NCBI RefSeq assembly: GCF_012932915.1
Contig: NZ_VCQU01000003.1
Location: forward strand, 310,001 to 374,000
Direction of reading: 5' to 3'
DNA length: 64,000 nucleotides
Source: Antrihabitans stalactiti
GTDB taxonomy: Bacteria; Actinomycetota; Actinomycetes; Mycobacteriales; Mycobacteriaceae
Below the pieces are notes generated by a model that saw only the letters and a list, made by a program, of their open reading frames with translations, did not search any database and was not told the origin of the DNA. Position numbers and translations under genes: made by a program. Positions 23,975-34,769 of this stretch are shown piece after piece; position 1 is the stretch's first letter, and each line of letters starts with the position of its first letter.

Positions 23975-25753
23975 GTGAACCAACAGATCGGTCGTTGGCC
24001 ACGACTGCGAAGTCCCCGTGCCCCCGTTGTTGTCAGCCCCGCGGTGATGGCACGGACCACGGGTGCCTTCTTCACCTTCGGCGGTGTCTTCGGTCTCGCG
24101 CAAACCGCGTTGATGCCCGAGGACATGCGCGGAAGTCGGCTGGGGTGCGCCTTGATTGCGGCAGGTTGTCTGGCCACCGGAATCCTGATGCTCGCGCTGG
24201 GTGATCGCGTTCCCGTGCGCCAACAACAATGGCTTCTCTTCTCGCCGACGCCGTTCGTCGCCGCGGGAGTGTGGATCACAACAAGCAACATCGCCGCGAT
24301 GGGGTTTGCATGCTTCTTCATCTCCATCACCTGCACGGGCGCGTTCTTCTTGTCGTGGCCCGCGGCCACCGCGAACACGGCGTTTTGTGTTGCGTGCTCG
24401 ATGACCACGTTGGGATTTCGGCCTGGCCTGCCGTGGTGGGCCGGACTGGCCACGTCGGCCGTTGTCATCGCGGTCTTCCTCGTCGTGGGGGTGCTGGTGC
24501 GCGTCGCGTCGGAGGCCGACATCGATCCACTGACCACTCTGTTGAATCGCCGAGGATTCGACAGGCAACTGGAGCTGGAGTTAGCTCGTGCGGCGAAGAA
24601 CCGCCGCCCTCCGGCACTCGTATTGTTCGACCTCGATCGGTTCAAGGAAATCAACGACGTCAGTGGGCACGCCGCCGGCGATGTCGTGCTTCAGACGGTT
24701 GCCACCACCTGGCAGAAGATGGTCGGTCGGAATGCGATTTTCGCGCGCTACGGCGGCGACGAATTCGCGTTGCTCTTGCCGGGCGCGAGCGTGGATGAGG
24801 CTCTTCTCGTCGCGGACGCCATGCGAGCGGCGATATCACTGGAATGCTCGGCCGGCATCACAACCTGCCATCGTGGCGAGTCGGCGTCGTTCATGGTCAG
24901 TCGGGCCGATGTCGGTCTGTACCGGGCGAAAGGATCGGGCCGCAACAGATCTGTGGTCGAGACGTCCCACCAACCTCTGCTGGCCGCGGAGTTGGTCGAG
25001 GCGATCGAGCACGGCACACTCGACGTGCATTTCCAGCCGATCGTCGACGTCGCCGACAATGGCGCAATCGTCGGGTTCGAGGCCCTGCTGCGCTGGTCCT
25101 CGCAAACGCAATTCGGTGTCACTCCCGCCGAAGTGGTCCGCGTGGCCGAAGAGAACAACCTCATCCCAACTCTTGGCCGTCAGGTCCTCGCGACCGCGTG
25201 CCGGCAGGCGCTGCAGCTGCAGCGCTCATTTCCGGATCGTCGACTGATGTTGAGCGTCAACGTGTCTGGCCTCGAGCTGATCCATGGTGATTATGCAGAC
25301 AGCGTGGAACGGGTGTTGCACACGACCGGTTGGCCCGCCGAACAACTCGTATTGGAGATCACCGAGAGCGTCCTCGACATCGACGCCTACATGACGGTCG
25401 CCAATCTGCACAGCCTCAGAGCACACGGTATCCGGATCGCGATCGACGATTTCGGCACGGGTTACTCGTCGCTGAGCAGACTGGCGAACCTGCCAACGGA
25501 CATCCTGAAACTCGACGGCTCGTTCATCGCGGCTGCCGTGCACGTTGCCGACCCGCCACCCCTGCTCAATGTCATCGCGAAGCTCAGTGAGGTGCTCGCG
25601 CTGCCAGTGATCGTTGAAGGTGTCGAGACCGCCGACCAAGCGGCTGTGCTCGCCTCGCTCGGATTCTCACTTGCTCAGGGGTTCTACTACGGCAAACCGC
25701 AGTCGGTGAGTGACCTTGTCGACACGCGCGGCCTTGCCGAAACAGCAATATAA
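23975..25753 (+). CDS. Membrane GGDEF-EAL protein (cyclic-di-GMP turnover)
   Basis: The protein has 592 residues. About six N-terminal helices (to about 175) form a MASE-like sensor. The diguanylate cyclase domain has an intact GGDEF at 260-264. The phosphodiesterase domain has an intact EAL at 369-371 and DDFGTGYSS further on. The usual RxxD inhibitory site before GGDEF is not conserved (RNAI). Both activities look possible. The start is taken as GTG at 23975, without a clear ribosome site; an ATG at 24047 would remove part of the first helix region. The gene is monocistronic, with nothing nearby naming its signal. Confidence 0.92.
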   Translation: MNQQIGRWPRLRSPRAPVVVSPAVMARTTGAFFTFGGVFGLAQTALMPEDMRGSRLGCALIAAGCLATGILMLALGDRVPVRQQQWLLFSPTPFVAAGVWITTSNIAAMGFACFFISITCTGAFFLSWPAATANTAFCVACSMTTLGFRPGLPWWAGLATSAVVIAVFLVVGVLVRVASEADIDPLTTLLNRRGFDRQLELELARAAKNRRPPALVLFDLDRFKEINDVSGHAAGDVVLQTVATTWQKMVGRNAIFARYGGDEFALLLPGASVDEALLVADAMRAAISLECSAGITTCHRGESASFMVSRADVGLYRAKGSGRNRSVVETSHQPLLAAELVEAIEHGTLDVHFQPIVDVADNGAIVGFEALLRWSSQTQFGVTPAEVVRVAEENNLIPTLGRQVLATACRQALQLQRSFPDRRLMLSVNVSGLELIHGDYADSVERVLHTTGWPAEQLVLEITESVLDIDAYMTVANLHSLRAHGIRIAIDDFGTGYSSLSRLANLPTDILKLDGSFIAAAVHVADPPPLLNVIAKLSEVLALPVIVEGVETADQAAVLASLGFSLAQGFYYGKPQSVSDLVDTRGLAETAI

Positions 25754-25791
25754 CTTGCCGGATTGTCGTTGCGAGCGGCATCGTGTGTGGC

Positions 25792-26640
25792 ATGAACCAT
25801 CAACACCAGCACCATGACATCGACTGGGCCGCGATGGCCGACGCGCTCGAACTCGAAGGTGCTGCATTCAGTCCGTACGTGGCGCAGGCGCTCGATCAGC
25901 TCGGTCAGCTGACTCCGCAACGGATCCTGGATATCGGAAGTGGTCCAGGAGTGGCGGCGTGCCAGCTTGCCGAGAAGTTCGGTGACGCGGAGGTGATTGC
26001 GGTGGATGGGTCTTCGGAGTTGCTGGAGCGCGCCGTGAAGCGGGCTGCGCGACTCGGTGTTCGAGTGACAACTCGGCAGGCCGAATTTCCGGAAGGTCTG
26101 AAGAATCTGCCCGCTGCCGACCTGGTCTGGTCCGCGCAGGTGGTCCACCACGTCGGCGACCAACTCGGGGCGCTGAAAGATCTCGCCGCGCTTCTACGGC
26201 CCGGCGGGACCCTTGCCATCGTCGAAGGCGGGCTGCCGGTCCGTTCGCTGCCGCGCGATATCGGTTTCGGAAAACCCGGTCTGCAGTATCGCCTCGATGT
26301 CGCGACGAACGAACGTTTCGATCTGATGCGCGCCGAGTTGCCGGGATCGGTTGCAGTGGTAGAGGACTGGCCCGCCATGCTCCGTGCCGCCGGACTGGTC
26401 GATGCACACAGTCGGACTTTCCTGGTCGATCACGCTGCGCCGTTGGCCGACGGTCCGCGCCAGTTCATCCGTCGCACGGTCGAACGTCAGCGCGCCGGGC
26501 TAGCCGAGTTCCTCGACCCCGACGACCTCGCCACCCTCGACCGCCTCCTCGACCCCGCCGACCCGGCAGGCATCGACCGCCGCTCCGACCTCTTCCTGCT
26601 CACCGCCAAGACAGTCCACTTCGCCCGCCGCGAGGGGTAG
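25792..26640 (+). CDS. Class I SAM-dependent methyltransferase
   Basis: The protein has 282 residues from the ATG at 25792. The His-rich start MNHQHQHHDIDW is followed by the SAM-binding loop ILDIGSGPGVAA (about 47-58) and the PGGTLAIVEGG strand-loop. The extended C-terminal part may choose the substrate, which is unknown. An ATG three codons upstream (25783) is possible. A structured non-coding stretch follows the stop. Confidence 0.88.
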   Translation: MNHQHQHHDIDWAAMADALELEGAAFSPYVAQALDQLGQLTPQRILDIGSGPGVAACQLAEKFGDAEVIAVDGSSELLERAVKRAARLGVRVTTRQAEFPEGLKNLPAADLVWSAQVVHHVGDQLGALKDLAALLRPGGTLAIVEGGLPVRSLPRDIGFGKPGLQYRLDVATNERFDLMRAELPGSVAVVEDWPAMLRAAGLVDAHSRTFLVDHAAPLADGPRQFIRRTVERQRAGLAEFLDPDDLATLDRLLDPADPAGIDRRSDLFLLTAKTVHFARREG

Positions 26641-27040
26641 GGGTTGCTATCGACGGGCGCCATCCCTGCCCGCCCGCCGAGTGCATAGATTTGGTGGCTG
26701 GGGCGGCCTGATTTACGACCAAAACTATGCGCTCGACGCGCTGGGCGTCGAGAGTGCGGTTGTTCAGCCTGTTTGTCGCGAAATAGGCTGAACAAGTCCA
26801 CTTTCGATGATCGCAACCACGCCGTCGCCCGTCGAACCCCGCCAGGCCGCTACCACCGACGAGGACTGTGGAATTCCACTCGGATACCGAGAGGTTTCCT
26901 GCATTTCCACCGACCGCGCAACGTGACTTGCCTGCGAACGCGTCGAAGGGGCGGATATTCGCCACGCCACTCGCGCGATGCTTGCGCAACCACCCCTTCG
27001 GCGGCCGAACCGCACGCGCTGCGGCCGATCTGAGCTCTTT
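26641..27040. other. Structured intergenic region with three consecutive hairpins
   Basis: Between the methyltransferase stop and the furA promoter there is no convincing gene. Three inverted repeats follow one another: 26683-26695 with 26718-26730 (12/13 pairs), CTCGACGC 26732-26739 with 26745-26752 (8/8), and TTGTTCAGCCT 26760-26770 with 26785-26795 (11/11, extendable inward). The rest, 26800-27040, shows nothing clear. Confidence 0.55.
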
Positions 27041-27063
27041 TCTTGACTGATTCCAGAAAAAGG
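27041..27063 (+). promoter_or_regulatory. furA promoter and FurA operator
   Basis: TCTTGACTGATTCCAGAAAA followed by AGG matches the AT-rich FurA-binding sequence conserved upstream of mycobacterial furA, as I recall it. TTGACT within it is the -35. It lies 15 bases before the furA GTG, so the gene is probably transcribed with little or no leader and is autoregulated. Confidence 0.8.
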
Positions 27064-27078
27064 ACGAGACTACTGGGC

Positions 27079-27510
27079 GTGGCCACGAGTTCGGACTTCC
27101 CGCAGATGTTGCGTGAGGCCGATTTGCGCGTGACCCGTCCCCGGGTGGCGGTACTGAGTGCTGTGCACCGTCATCCCCATGCCGATACGGACCACATACT
27201 CGGCGTCGTCCGTGACGATCTCGGCGAAGTGTCCCATCAGGCGGTGTACGACGTACTCCGTGCATTGACGGCTGCGCACCTGATTCGGCGCATCCAACCG
27301 TCAGGTTCGGCGGCTCGTTACGAGTCGCGGGTCGGGGACAATCACCACCACGTTGTATGCCGTACGTGTGGGGTCATTGCCGATGTCGACTGCGCGGTTG
27401 GGCATGCACCTTGCCTGACTGCATCCAACGACAGCGGCTTCACGATCGACGAAGCCGAAGTCATCTATTGGGGCCTGTGCCCCGATTGCTCGTCCACAAA
27501 CAGTTCGTAA
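27079..27510 (+). CDS. furA: FurA, Fur-family redox/iron repressor
   Basis: From the GTG at 27079 the protein has 143 residues, beginning like mycobacterial FurA (ATSSDFPQMLREADLRVTRPRVAVL). The winged-helix DNA-binding part is at about 10-80. The metal-binding part has DNHHHVVCRTCG and later CPDCSS. It represses itself and katG and is released by oxidative stress. The GTG is chosen because it follows the conserved operator and matches known FurA starts. The katG gene begins 36 bases after its stop. Confidence 0.95.
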   Translation: MATSSDFPQMLREADLRVTRPRVAVLSAVHRHPHADTDHILGVVRDDLGEVSHQAVYDVLRALTAAHLIRRIQPSGSAARYESRVGDNHHHVVCRTCGVIADVDCAVGHAPCLTASNDSGFTIDEAEVIYWGLCPDCSSTNSS

Positions 27511-29769
<2,259 letters not shown>

Positions 29770-29786
29770 TCTGGTTCGATCGGTGC

Positions 29787-30236
29787 ATGACCGATAACGA
29801 GCAACGTCTGATCAGCGCCAGCCGCGACATCGCGGCTGGCGCTGATCTGGTTTTCGAGCTGATCGCCGATCCTGCGCAGCAACCGCGCTGGGACGGAAAC
29901 GACAATCTGGCCGAAGCGTCTGCCGGGCAACGAGTTCGCGGTGTGGGTGACGTGTTCGCCATGACGCTCACCAACAGCGCCGTGCGGGAAAACCACGTCG
30001 TGGAGTTCGAAGAAGGTCGCCGCATCGCCTGGCTGCCCGCCGAACCCGGCGCCGAGCCCCCAGGTCATCTCTGGCGGTGGGATCTCGAGCCGCTGAGCGA
30101 CACGCGCGTTCGCGTCACCCACTCTTACGACTGGTCTAACCTGACCGACGAGAAGCGCCTCATCCGAGCCCGCGCCACCACGGCCGACAAACTGCGTTCG
30201 TCCATCGACCGGCTAGCCGCGGTCGCCGAGCAGTAG
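29787..30236 (+). CDS. SRPBCC (START-like) family protein
   Basis: The 149-residue protein has the helix-grip fold pattern: SRDIAAGADLVFELIADPAQQPRWD at the start and a C-terminal amphipathic helix. Such proteins bind hydrophobic ligands or act as cyclases. The ATG at 29787 is 17 bases after katG, so it may be cotranscribed. Its last 24 bases overlap the 3' end of the convergent ECF42 gene. Confidence 0.87.
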   Translation: MTDNEQRLISASRDIAAGADLVFELIADPAQQPRWDGNDNLAEASAGQRVRGVGDVFAMTLTNSAVRENHVVEFEEGRRIAWLPAEPGAEPPGHLWRWDLEPLSDTRVRVTHSYDWSNLTDEKRLIRARATTADKLRSSIDRLAAVAEQ

Positions 30237-31364
30237 CTGCCGGACCCGGGCTGCCTCGCGGGTGAGGTGGTCGCGCTCAGGCACATTGGTGGCCGAACGG
30301 GAGGCCTCGGCATAAAGGTCGGCCGCTTGCGCCAGATTGCCGGAGCGTTCGAGGAGATACGCGCGGACCGCTGTGAAGCGGGGAAGATTCGGGTCCAGTT
30401 CGGCGAGCGCGGCGAGTCCGGCAAGCGGTCCGTCAGCTTCGCCGACCGCCACGGCACGGTTCAGCCGCACGACCGGGCTTTCGGTGAGCAGTAGGAGTTC
30501 GTCGTACCACTCCACGATCTGCACCCAGTCCGTTTCCGACGTACTCCGGGCATCGGCATGCAAGGCCGCGATCGCGGCTTGGGCCTGGTATTCGCCGAGT
30601 CGATCAACGGCCAACGCGGACTGAAGAATCGCCACGCCTTCGGCGATAAGGTCTGTGTCCCAACGAGATCGGTCCTGCTCGGCGAGCGGAACGAGACGGC
30701 CGGCCGCGCCGGTGCGTGAAGCCCGCCGAGCGTGGTGCAGCAGCATCAGCGCAAGCAGTCCCGAGACCTCCGGCTCGTCGGTCGCAGCGGCGAGCTGTCG
30801 TGTCAGGCGAATCGCTTCCGCCGCCAAGTCGATGTCGCCGCTGTAGCCCTCGTTGAAGACGAGGTAGAGCACGCGCAGCACCGTCGCGAGGTCGCCGGGC
30901 TGGTCGAGCGCCGACCCGGTGATCTTCCTCTTGGCGCGGCTGATCCGTTGCGCCATAGTCGCTTCGGGAACGAGGTAGGCCGTGGCGATCTGCCGGGTGG
31001 TCAGGCCACCGACTGCACGCAGCGTCAATGCCACGGCCGATCCCGGGGACAGGGACGGGTGCGCGCACAAGAAATACAGCCACAGCGAGTCGTCGGTTGC
31101 AGGGACCGGTCCGGGTTCCGGCTCGACTTCGACGGCGAGTTCCCTGCCCCGCCTGGATGTTTCGGATCGGGCCGCGTCGAGGAACTTGCGCCAGGCGACG
31201 GCGACGAGCCAACCCTTGGCATCGCGCGGTGGATCGTCCGGCCATGTTTCGAGTGCTCGAATCAGGGCCTCCTGCACCGCATCCTCGGCGGCTGCGAAGT
31301 CGGCACCGCGTCGCACGAGGATGCCGATCACCGCGGGCACGAGTTCGCGAACCAGCTCGTTCAT
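30213..31364 (-). CDS. ECF42-type sigma factor with long C-terminal TPR-like extension
   Basis: The 383-residue protein has sigma2 at about 10-75 (AAAEDAVQEALIRALETWP) and sigma4 at about 115-165 (LTLRAVGGLTTRQIATAYLVPEATMAQRI). A helical extension to the end contains the family segment VLYLVFNEGYSG and repeat-like helices. ECF42 proteins use the extension instead of an anti-sigma factor and are linked to DGPF-domain (YciI-like) genes. Exactly such a gene lies upstream with an ATGA overlap. The start is the ATG at 31364. Confidence 0.93.
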   Translation of the reverse strand: MNELVRELVPAVIGILVRRGADFAAAEDAVQEALIRALETWPDDPPRDAKGWLVAVAWRKFLDAARSETSRRGRELAVEVEPEPGPVPATDDSLWLYFLCAHPSLSPGSAVALTLRAVGGLTTRQIATAYLVPEATMAQRISRAKRKITGSALDQPGDLATVLRVLYLVFNEGYSGDIDLAAEAIRLTRQLAAATDEPEVSGLLALMLLHHARRASRTGAAGRLVPLAEQDRSRWDTDLIAEGVAILQSALAVDRLGEYQAQAAIAALHADARSTSETDWVQIVEWYDELLLLTESPVVRLNRAVAVGEADGPLAGLAALAELDPNLPRFTAVRAYLLERSGNLAQAADLYAEASRSATNVPERDHLTREAARVRQLLLGDRG

Positions 31365-31768
31365 TCGGTGACGCAGGGCAATTCGGAGTAGAACGGTCGA
31401 AGCTCGAGCCACTCCTGGACCGGCTTCCCACCCGCACCCGGAGCTGCGGACAGCTCGCCGGCCAACTCGACCGCTCGCTCATAGGTATCGACGTCGATGA
31501 CCATCCACCCCGCGATCAGATCTTTGGTCTCGGCGAACGGTCCGTCGGTGACGGGTGGGCGTCCATCGCCGTCGTTGCGGACGAACGTTCCCTGCGGAGA
31601 GAGCGCGTGTTCCTCGACGTACTCGCCGGTCGCCGCGAGCTTCGCTGCGAAATCTTGCATGTACTGCACATGGGCGGTCACCTCGTCCGGCGTCCATTGG
31701 TCCATCGGCACGTCGTTCACCGATGCAGGCGCGCCCCGGTAGTGCTTGAGCAGAAGGTATTTGGCCAT
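31361..31768 (-). CDS. YciI/DGPF-domain protein
   Basis: The 135-residue protein has the DGPF motif (VTDGPFAETKDLIAGWMVIDVD at about 78-99) that names this family (PF03795). Its stop overlaps the ECF42 start, the classical pairing for that sigma group. These proteins are dimeric alpha/beta barrels of unclear chemistry, possibly enzymes in stress detoxification. A PPOX-family gene is 18 bases upstream in the same operon. Confidence 0.93.
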   Translation of the reverse strand: MAKYLLLKHYRGAPASVNDVPMDQWTPDEVTAHVQYMQDFAAKLAATGEYVEEHALSPQGTFVRNDGDGRPPVTDGPFAETKDLIAGWMVIDVDTYERAVELAGELSAAPGAGGKPVQEWLELRPFYSELPCVTE

Positions 31769-31786
31769 GGTCGTCTCCTCGTTGGT

Positions 31787-32284
31787 TCAGGCGCTCTGGC
31801 GCTCGGCTTGCTGTGCGATCAGTTCCTCGACCGCTGACGGCAAGGTGGTTTCGAAGTCGATCAGTTTTACCCAAGTGGGGGTGATGACAATCCTGACCAT
31901 GCCGTCGTAGAGGGAGCGGACTTGGGCTTCCCACTCGACGCGCTGCTCCGGAGTCATGTGGTAGCTGCCGTTCATCTGCAGGTATTCATCAGGGATGCCG
32001 TCCACGGTATCCAGCTCCGCGCGACCGCGGATGAGCAGCATCTTCGGCGGATGCACCTCAGTGTCGATCGTCAACGCGACCTCGGGATTGTGCCGCAGCG
32101 AGTGCAGCTTCGGGGCGTTCTTCGACGTGCAGACGACGATCTCGGAGCCGTTCCAGGCGAATCCGATCGGGATGTTGCGTGGCGTTCCGTCCTTCGCGAC
32201 GTAGGCCATCCGGAGCAGGTCGCGTGCCAGGAGTTCCTGGCTGAACGGGCGGTCAAGGATCTCGGTGATCTCGTTCTGATGCAT
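31787..32284 (-). CDS. Pyridoxamine 5'-phosphate oxidase-family (flavin split-barrel) protein
   Basis: From the ATG at 32284, with AAGGAG upstream, the protein has 165 residues. The split-barrel pattern includes AYVAKDGTPRNIPIGFAWNGSEIVVCTSKNAPK, found in FMN- or F420-dependent reductases and haem-binding relatives. The cofactor cannot be decided. It is the first gene of the PPOX-DGPF-ECF42 operon, with a candidate ECF42 promoter about 57 bases upstream of its start. Confidence 0.88.
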   Translation of the reverse strand: MHQNEITEILDRPFSQELLARDLLRMAYVAKDGTPRNIPIGFAWNGSEIVVCTSKNAPKLHSLRHNPEVALTIDTEVHPPKMLLIRGRAELDTVDGIPDEYLQMNGSYHMTPEQRVEWEAQVRSLYDGMVRIVITPTWVKLIDFETTLPSAVEELIAQQAERQSA

Positions 32285-32622
32285 CGTGGTCGCTCCTTCG
32301 TCGGTGGTACCGAGGCCGTTCTGGCTGCTCGTACCCCTGGGACGGAGCCGCCTGACCGTTCTCGACACCATTGCCCAGCGAATTTCAGACCGAACTACGC
32401 GTTAGATGCTGCCACCGAAGTCGGAGGGATTTCGAACGACTGCGTCGCCGGGTGAGGCCGAACGCGGCCGGTCGTCACCTGCGCGGCGGAATGCGTCACG
32501 CTATTACTTGGGGCGAGTCGTGCCTGCCATTATGCGCAGCGCACCGTTCTCCGATCGTTCGCACGTAGCATCGCCGAATCGGCTGTCCCTGCTTGCTGCG
32601 CGTGCGAAGCGTTAGGCTCGCG
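32285..32622. other. Intergenic region between divergent operons
   Basis: Apart from the candidate ECF42 promoter at 32341-32367, I see no gene, RNA or repeat in these 338 bases. The methyltransferase to the right may have its promoter in 32500-32620, but no clear -10/-35 pair stands out. Confidence 0.5.
32341..32367 (-). promoter_or_regulatory. Candidate ECF42 autoregulatory promoter
   Basis: On the minus strand TGTCGA (32367 to 32362), 17 bases, CGTC (32344 to 32341), then about 57 bases to the PPOX start at 32284. This fits the ECF42 consensus as I recall it (TGTCGA and CG(A/T)C) and gives the same spacing as the site before the DoxX-like gene at 10200. Confidence 0.6.
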
Positions 32623-33279
32623 ATGAGCGGTCGATTTCAGAAGGGGACGACATTGTCGGAGTCGCGCCAGCCAACCAGTCATGAACGAATGTCAGGGGTG
32701 CCGTGGGATGCGTCGTATCAAGACGGTCCGGCGCCGTGGGATGTGGAGCAGCCACAGCAGGCGATAGTGCGGCTGGCGGCCGAGGGTGGATTCACGGGAG
32801 CGGTTCTCGACGCAGGCTGCGGTACCGGCGACAATGCGATTCACCTTGCTGCACTTGGCTTGTCGGTTTTCGGATTCGATGTAGCCGAGTCGGCGATAGC
32901 AATCGCACGAGAAAGGGCACAGGCTCGAGGCCTCGAGGTCGATTTCGCTGTTGCCGACGCTTTCGCGCTCGATCGTGTGGGCCGCACCTTCCAGACCGTG
33001 TTGGATTCCGGACTGTTCCATACCTTCGACGCTGACGAACGTTCGCGATATGCGGCCAGTCTCGCGACAGTCACCGAGCCGGGCGCGACCGTCTACGTGT
33101 TGTGTTTCAGCGACGAGGGTCCCGACACAGGTCCGCATCCGATCAGCCGGAACGATCTGGCCGCGGCCTTCGACGCGGCGAGTGGTTGGCGCATTGCCGC
33201 GATCGAGCCGACCCGGATTCTCACCCGGTTCCATGCCGATGGAGCGCCGGCGTGGCTCGCGACGATTCAACGAGCCTAG
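32623..33279 (+). CDS. Class I SAM-dependent methyltransferase
   Basis: A protein of about 218 residues with SAM loop VLDAGCGTGDNAI and the segment VPWDASYQDGPAPWD near the start, as in small-molecule methyltransferases that take thiols or halides. The start is uncertain. The ATG at 32623 has a weak ribosome site, while a TTG at 32653 has AAGGGG eight bases upstream and would remove ten residues. An NAD(P)-binding protein gene follows after ten bases. Confidence 0.88.
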   Translation: MSGRFQKGTTLSESRQPTSHERMSGVPWDASYQDGPAPWDVEQPQQAIVRLAAEGGFTGAVLDAGCGTGDNAIHLAALGLSVFGFDVAESAIAIARERAQARGLEVDFAVADAFALDRVGRTFQTVLDSGLFHTFDADERSRYAASLATVTEPGATVYVLCFSDEGPDTGPHPISRNDLAAAFDAASGWRIAAIEPTRILTRFHADGAPAWLATIQRA

Positions 33280-33289
33280 TGTTGAAAAG

Positions 33290-33949
33290 ATGCATGTAGT
33301 TATCGCTGGTGGCCATGGGAAAATCGCACGTCTGCTCGCCGAGCTGTTGTCGAGGAACGGGCATCGGGCAGATTCGCTGATCCGCAATCCGCAGCACGAG
33401 GACGATATCCGGGCGGTGGGTGCGGTCCCTGTCCTCTGCGACCTGGAGAACGCGTCCAGTGCGGAGATCGATGCGGTCGTTACAGGGGCGGACGCCGTCG
33501 TCTTTGCGGCAGGTGCAGGCCCGGGAAGCGGCATCGCGCGCAAGGATTCGGTCGATCGGGGTGCGGCGGTCTCGCTGGCGGCGGCTGCTGAGCGGTCCGG
33601 CGTGCGCAGGTTCGTCCAAATCTCATCCATGGGCGTCGACGAACCGCCGCAGCCGGGGACCGACGAGGTCTGGGCCGCGTACCTGGCTGCCAAGGCGGCA
33701 GCCGAGCGCGATCTACGAACTCGCGACTTGGATGCAACGATCCTGCGGCCAGGAAGACTGACCGACGATCCGGCGACGGGACATGTCCTTCTGGCGCCGT
33801 CGGTTCCGCGAGCGGACATCCCGCGCGGGGACGTAGCAGCGGTCATCGCGGAATTGCTGACCACCACGGCCGGCATTGGTCAGACCGTGGAACTGATCAG
33901 TGGCGAATCCGAAATCCCAGCTGCCGTACGTGCATTGACGCGGGCCTGA
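33290..33949 (+). CDS. Atypical SDR / NAD(P)-binding protein
   Basis: The 219-residue protein begins MHVVIAGGHGKIARLLAELL, a Rossmann loop GGHGKIA of the NmrA/YwnB-type group. It continues with ISSMGVDEPP and YLAAKAAAE, the atypical YxxxK. Such proteins act as NAD(P)H sensors or flavin/biliverdin-type reductases; no substrate can be named. It is ten bases after the methyltransferase and six bases from the convergent deacetylase gene. Confidence 0.88.
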   Translation: MHVVIAGGHGKIARLLAELLSRNGHRADSLIRNPQHEDDIRAVGAVPVLCDLENASSAEIDAVVTGADAVVFAAGAGPGSGIARKDSVDRGAAVSLAAAAERSGVRRFVQISSMGVDEPPQPGTDEVWAAYLAAKAAAERDLRTRDLDATILRPGRLTDDPATGHVLLAPSVPRADIPRGDVAAVIAELLTTTAGIGQTVELISGESEIPAAVRALTRA

Positions 33950-33955
33950 CACGCG

Positions 33956-34750
33956 TCAGACGTCGAGGAACCAGCGCTCGACCATGCCTGGTGGCCGACC
34001 CGGCTCGATGTAGAACTCTGCCGAGAAGATGGCGGCAAACACTTCCGGCGGCATCGCCATGAAGGTGCCGATGTCGGTCACTTGGCTGGCGTGCGCTTGC
34101 ATCGATGCTCGTCGCGCAGCGACGAAGTCGGAGACGTCGGCTTGCCAATGAATGTCGGCTTCCGGTGAACCCAGCGGGTTGCCGTCGTCCATCGGGGCGT
34201 CCGGGTCGAATTCTTGCTCCATGCCGGCGGCGAGTGCGAGTTCTCGAAACTGCCGCAGACGGTCTCGATTCATGGTCGATTCGAGCAGTCTTGGCCGACG
34301 TGCGGCAAGCTCGGCAGCGCGATGTGCGACGTGGTGGACCTTGATGTGATCGGGGTGGCCGTACCCACCGTGCCAGTCGTATCCGATCAAGACGTCGGCA
34401 TCCTCCTCGTCGAGGATGCGGACCAGACGTAAGGCAGCCTCGTCGAGGTCGGCCTGAAGGAACGACCCGGGATCGTTGTTCTGCTCCCAGCCGGTCATGC
34501 CGGAATCGGCATAGTCCAACCACGCGACTCGCTGGGTACCAGTTGCGGCCGCAGATGCGTCGGCTTCCTTGCGACGGCGGTCGATCAGCGTCTCGCCCGG
34601 CGCGAGATCGTCAGGTACTTCGCCGTGATCGCCGTTCGTCGCATAGACGACCACAACGCGATGTCCCTCTTTGCTGGCGCGGGCCATCGACCCTGAGGTC
34701 TGCGAACTTTCGTCGTCGGGATGGGCGTGCAGGAAGACGATTGTCGTCAT
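33956..34750 (-). CDS. PIG-L family zinc deacetylase (MshB/Mca-like)
   Basis: The 264-residue protein starts at the ATG at 34750. Zinc-site motifs are FLHAHPDDES at 6-15 and GYGHPDHIKVHH at about 144-155. The family includes the mycothiol biosynthesis deacetylase MshB and the mycothiol S-conjugate amidase Mca. Length and the TGWEQNNDPGSF segment do not let me decide between them, and a third group of uncertain substrate exists. The secreted lipase gene ends 19 bases upstream on the same strand. Confidence 0.88.
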   Translation of the reverse strand: MTTIVFLHAHPDDESSQTSGSMARASKEGHRVVVVYATNGDHGEVPDDLAPGETLIDRRRKEADASAAATGTQRVAWLDYADSGMTGWEQNNDPGSFLQADLDEAALRLVRILDEEDADVLIGYDWHGGYGHPDHIKVHHVAHRAAELAARRPRLLESTMNRDRLRQFRELALAAGMEQEFDPDAPMDDGNPLGSPEADIHWQADVSDFVAARRASMQAHASQVTDIGTFMAMPPEVFAAIFSAEFYIEPGRPPGMVERWFLDV

Positions 34751-34769
34751 GAGTCCATCCTGCCCCAGA

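Noticed and set aside
26773-27050. Several short open frames in the gap before furA
   Set aside because: No ribosome sites or recognisable sequence, and they overlap on both strands.
32371-32615. Short frames in the gap between the PPOX operon and the methyltransferase
   Set aside because: Arg-rich, overlapping, without ribosome sites.
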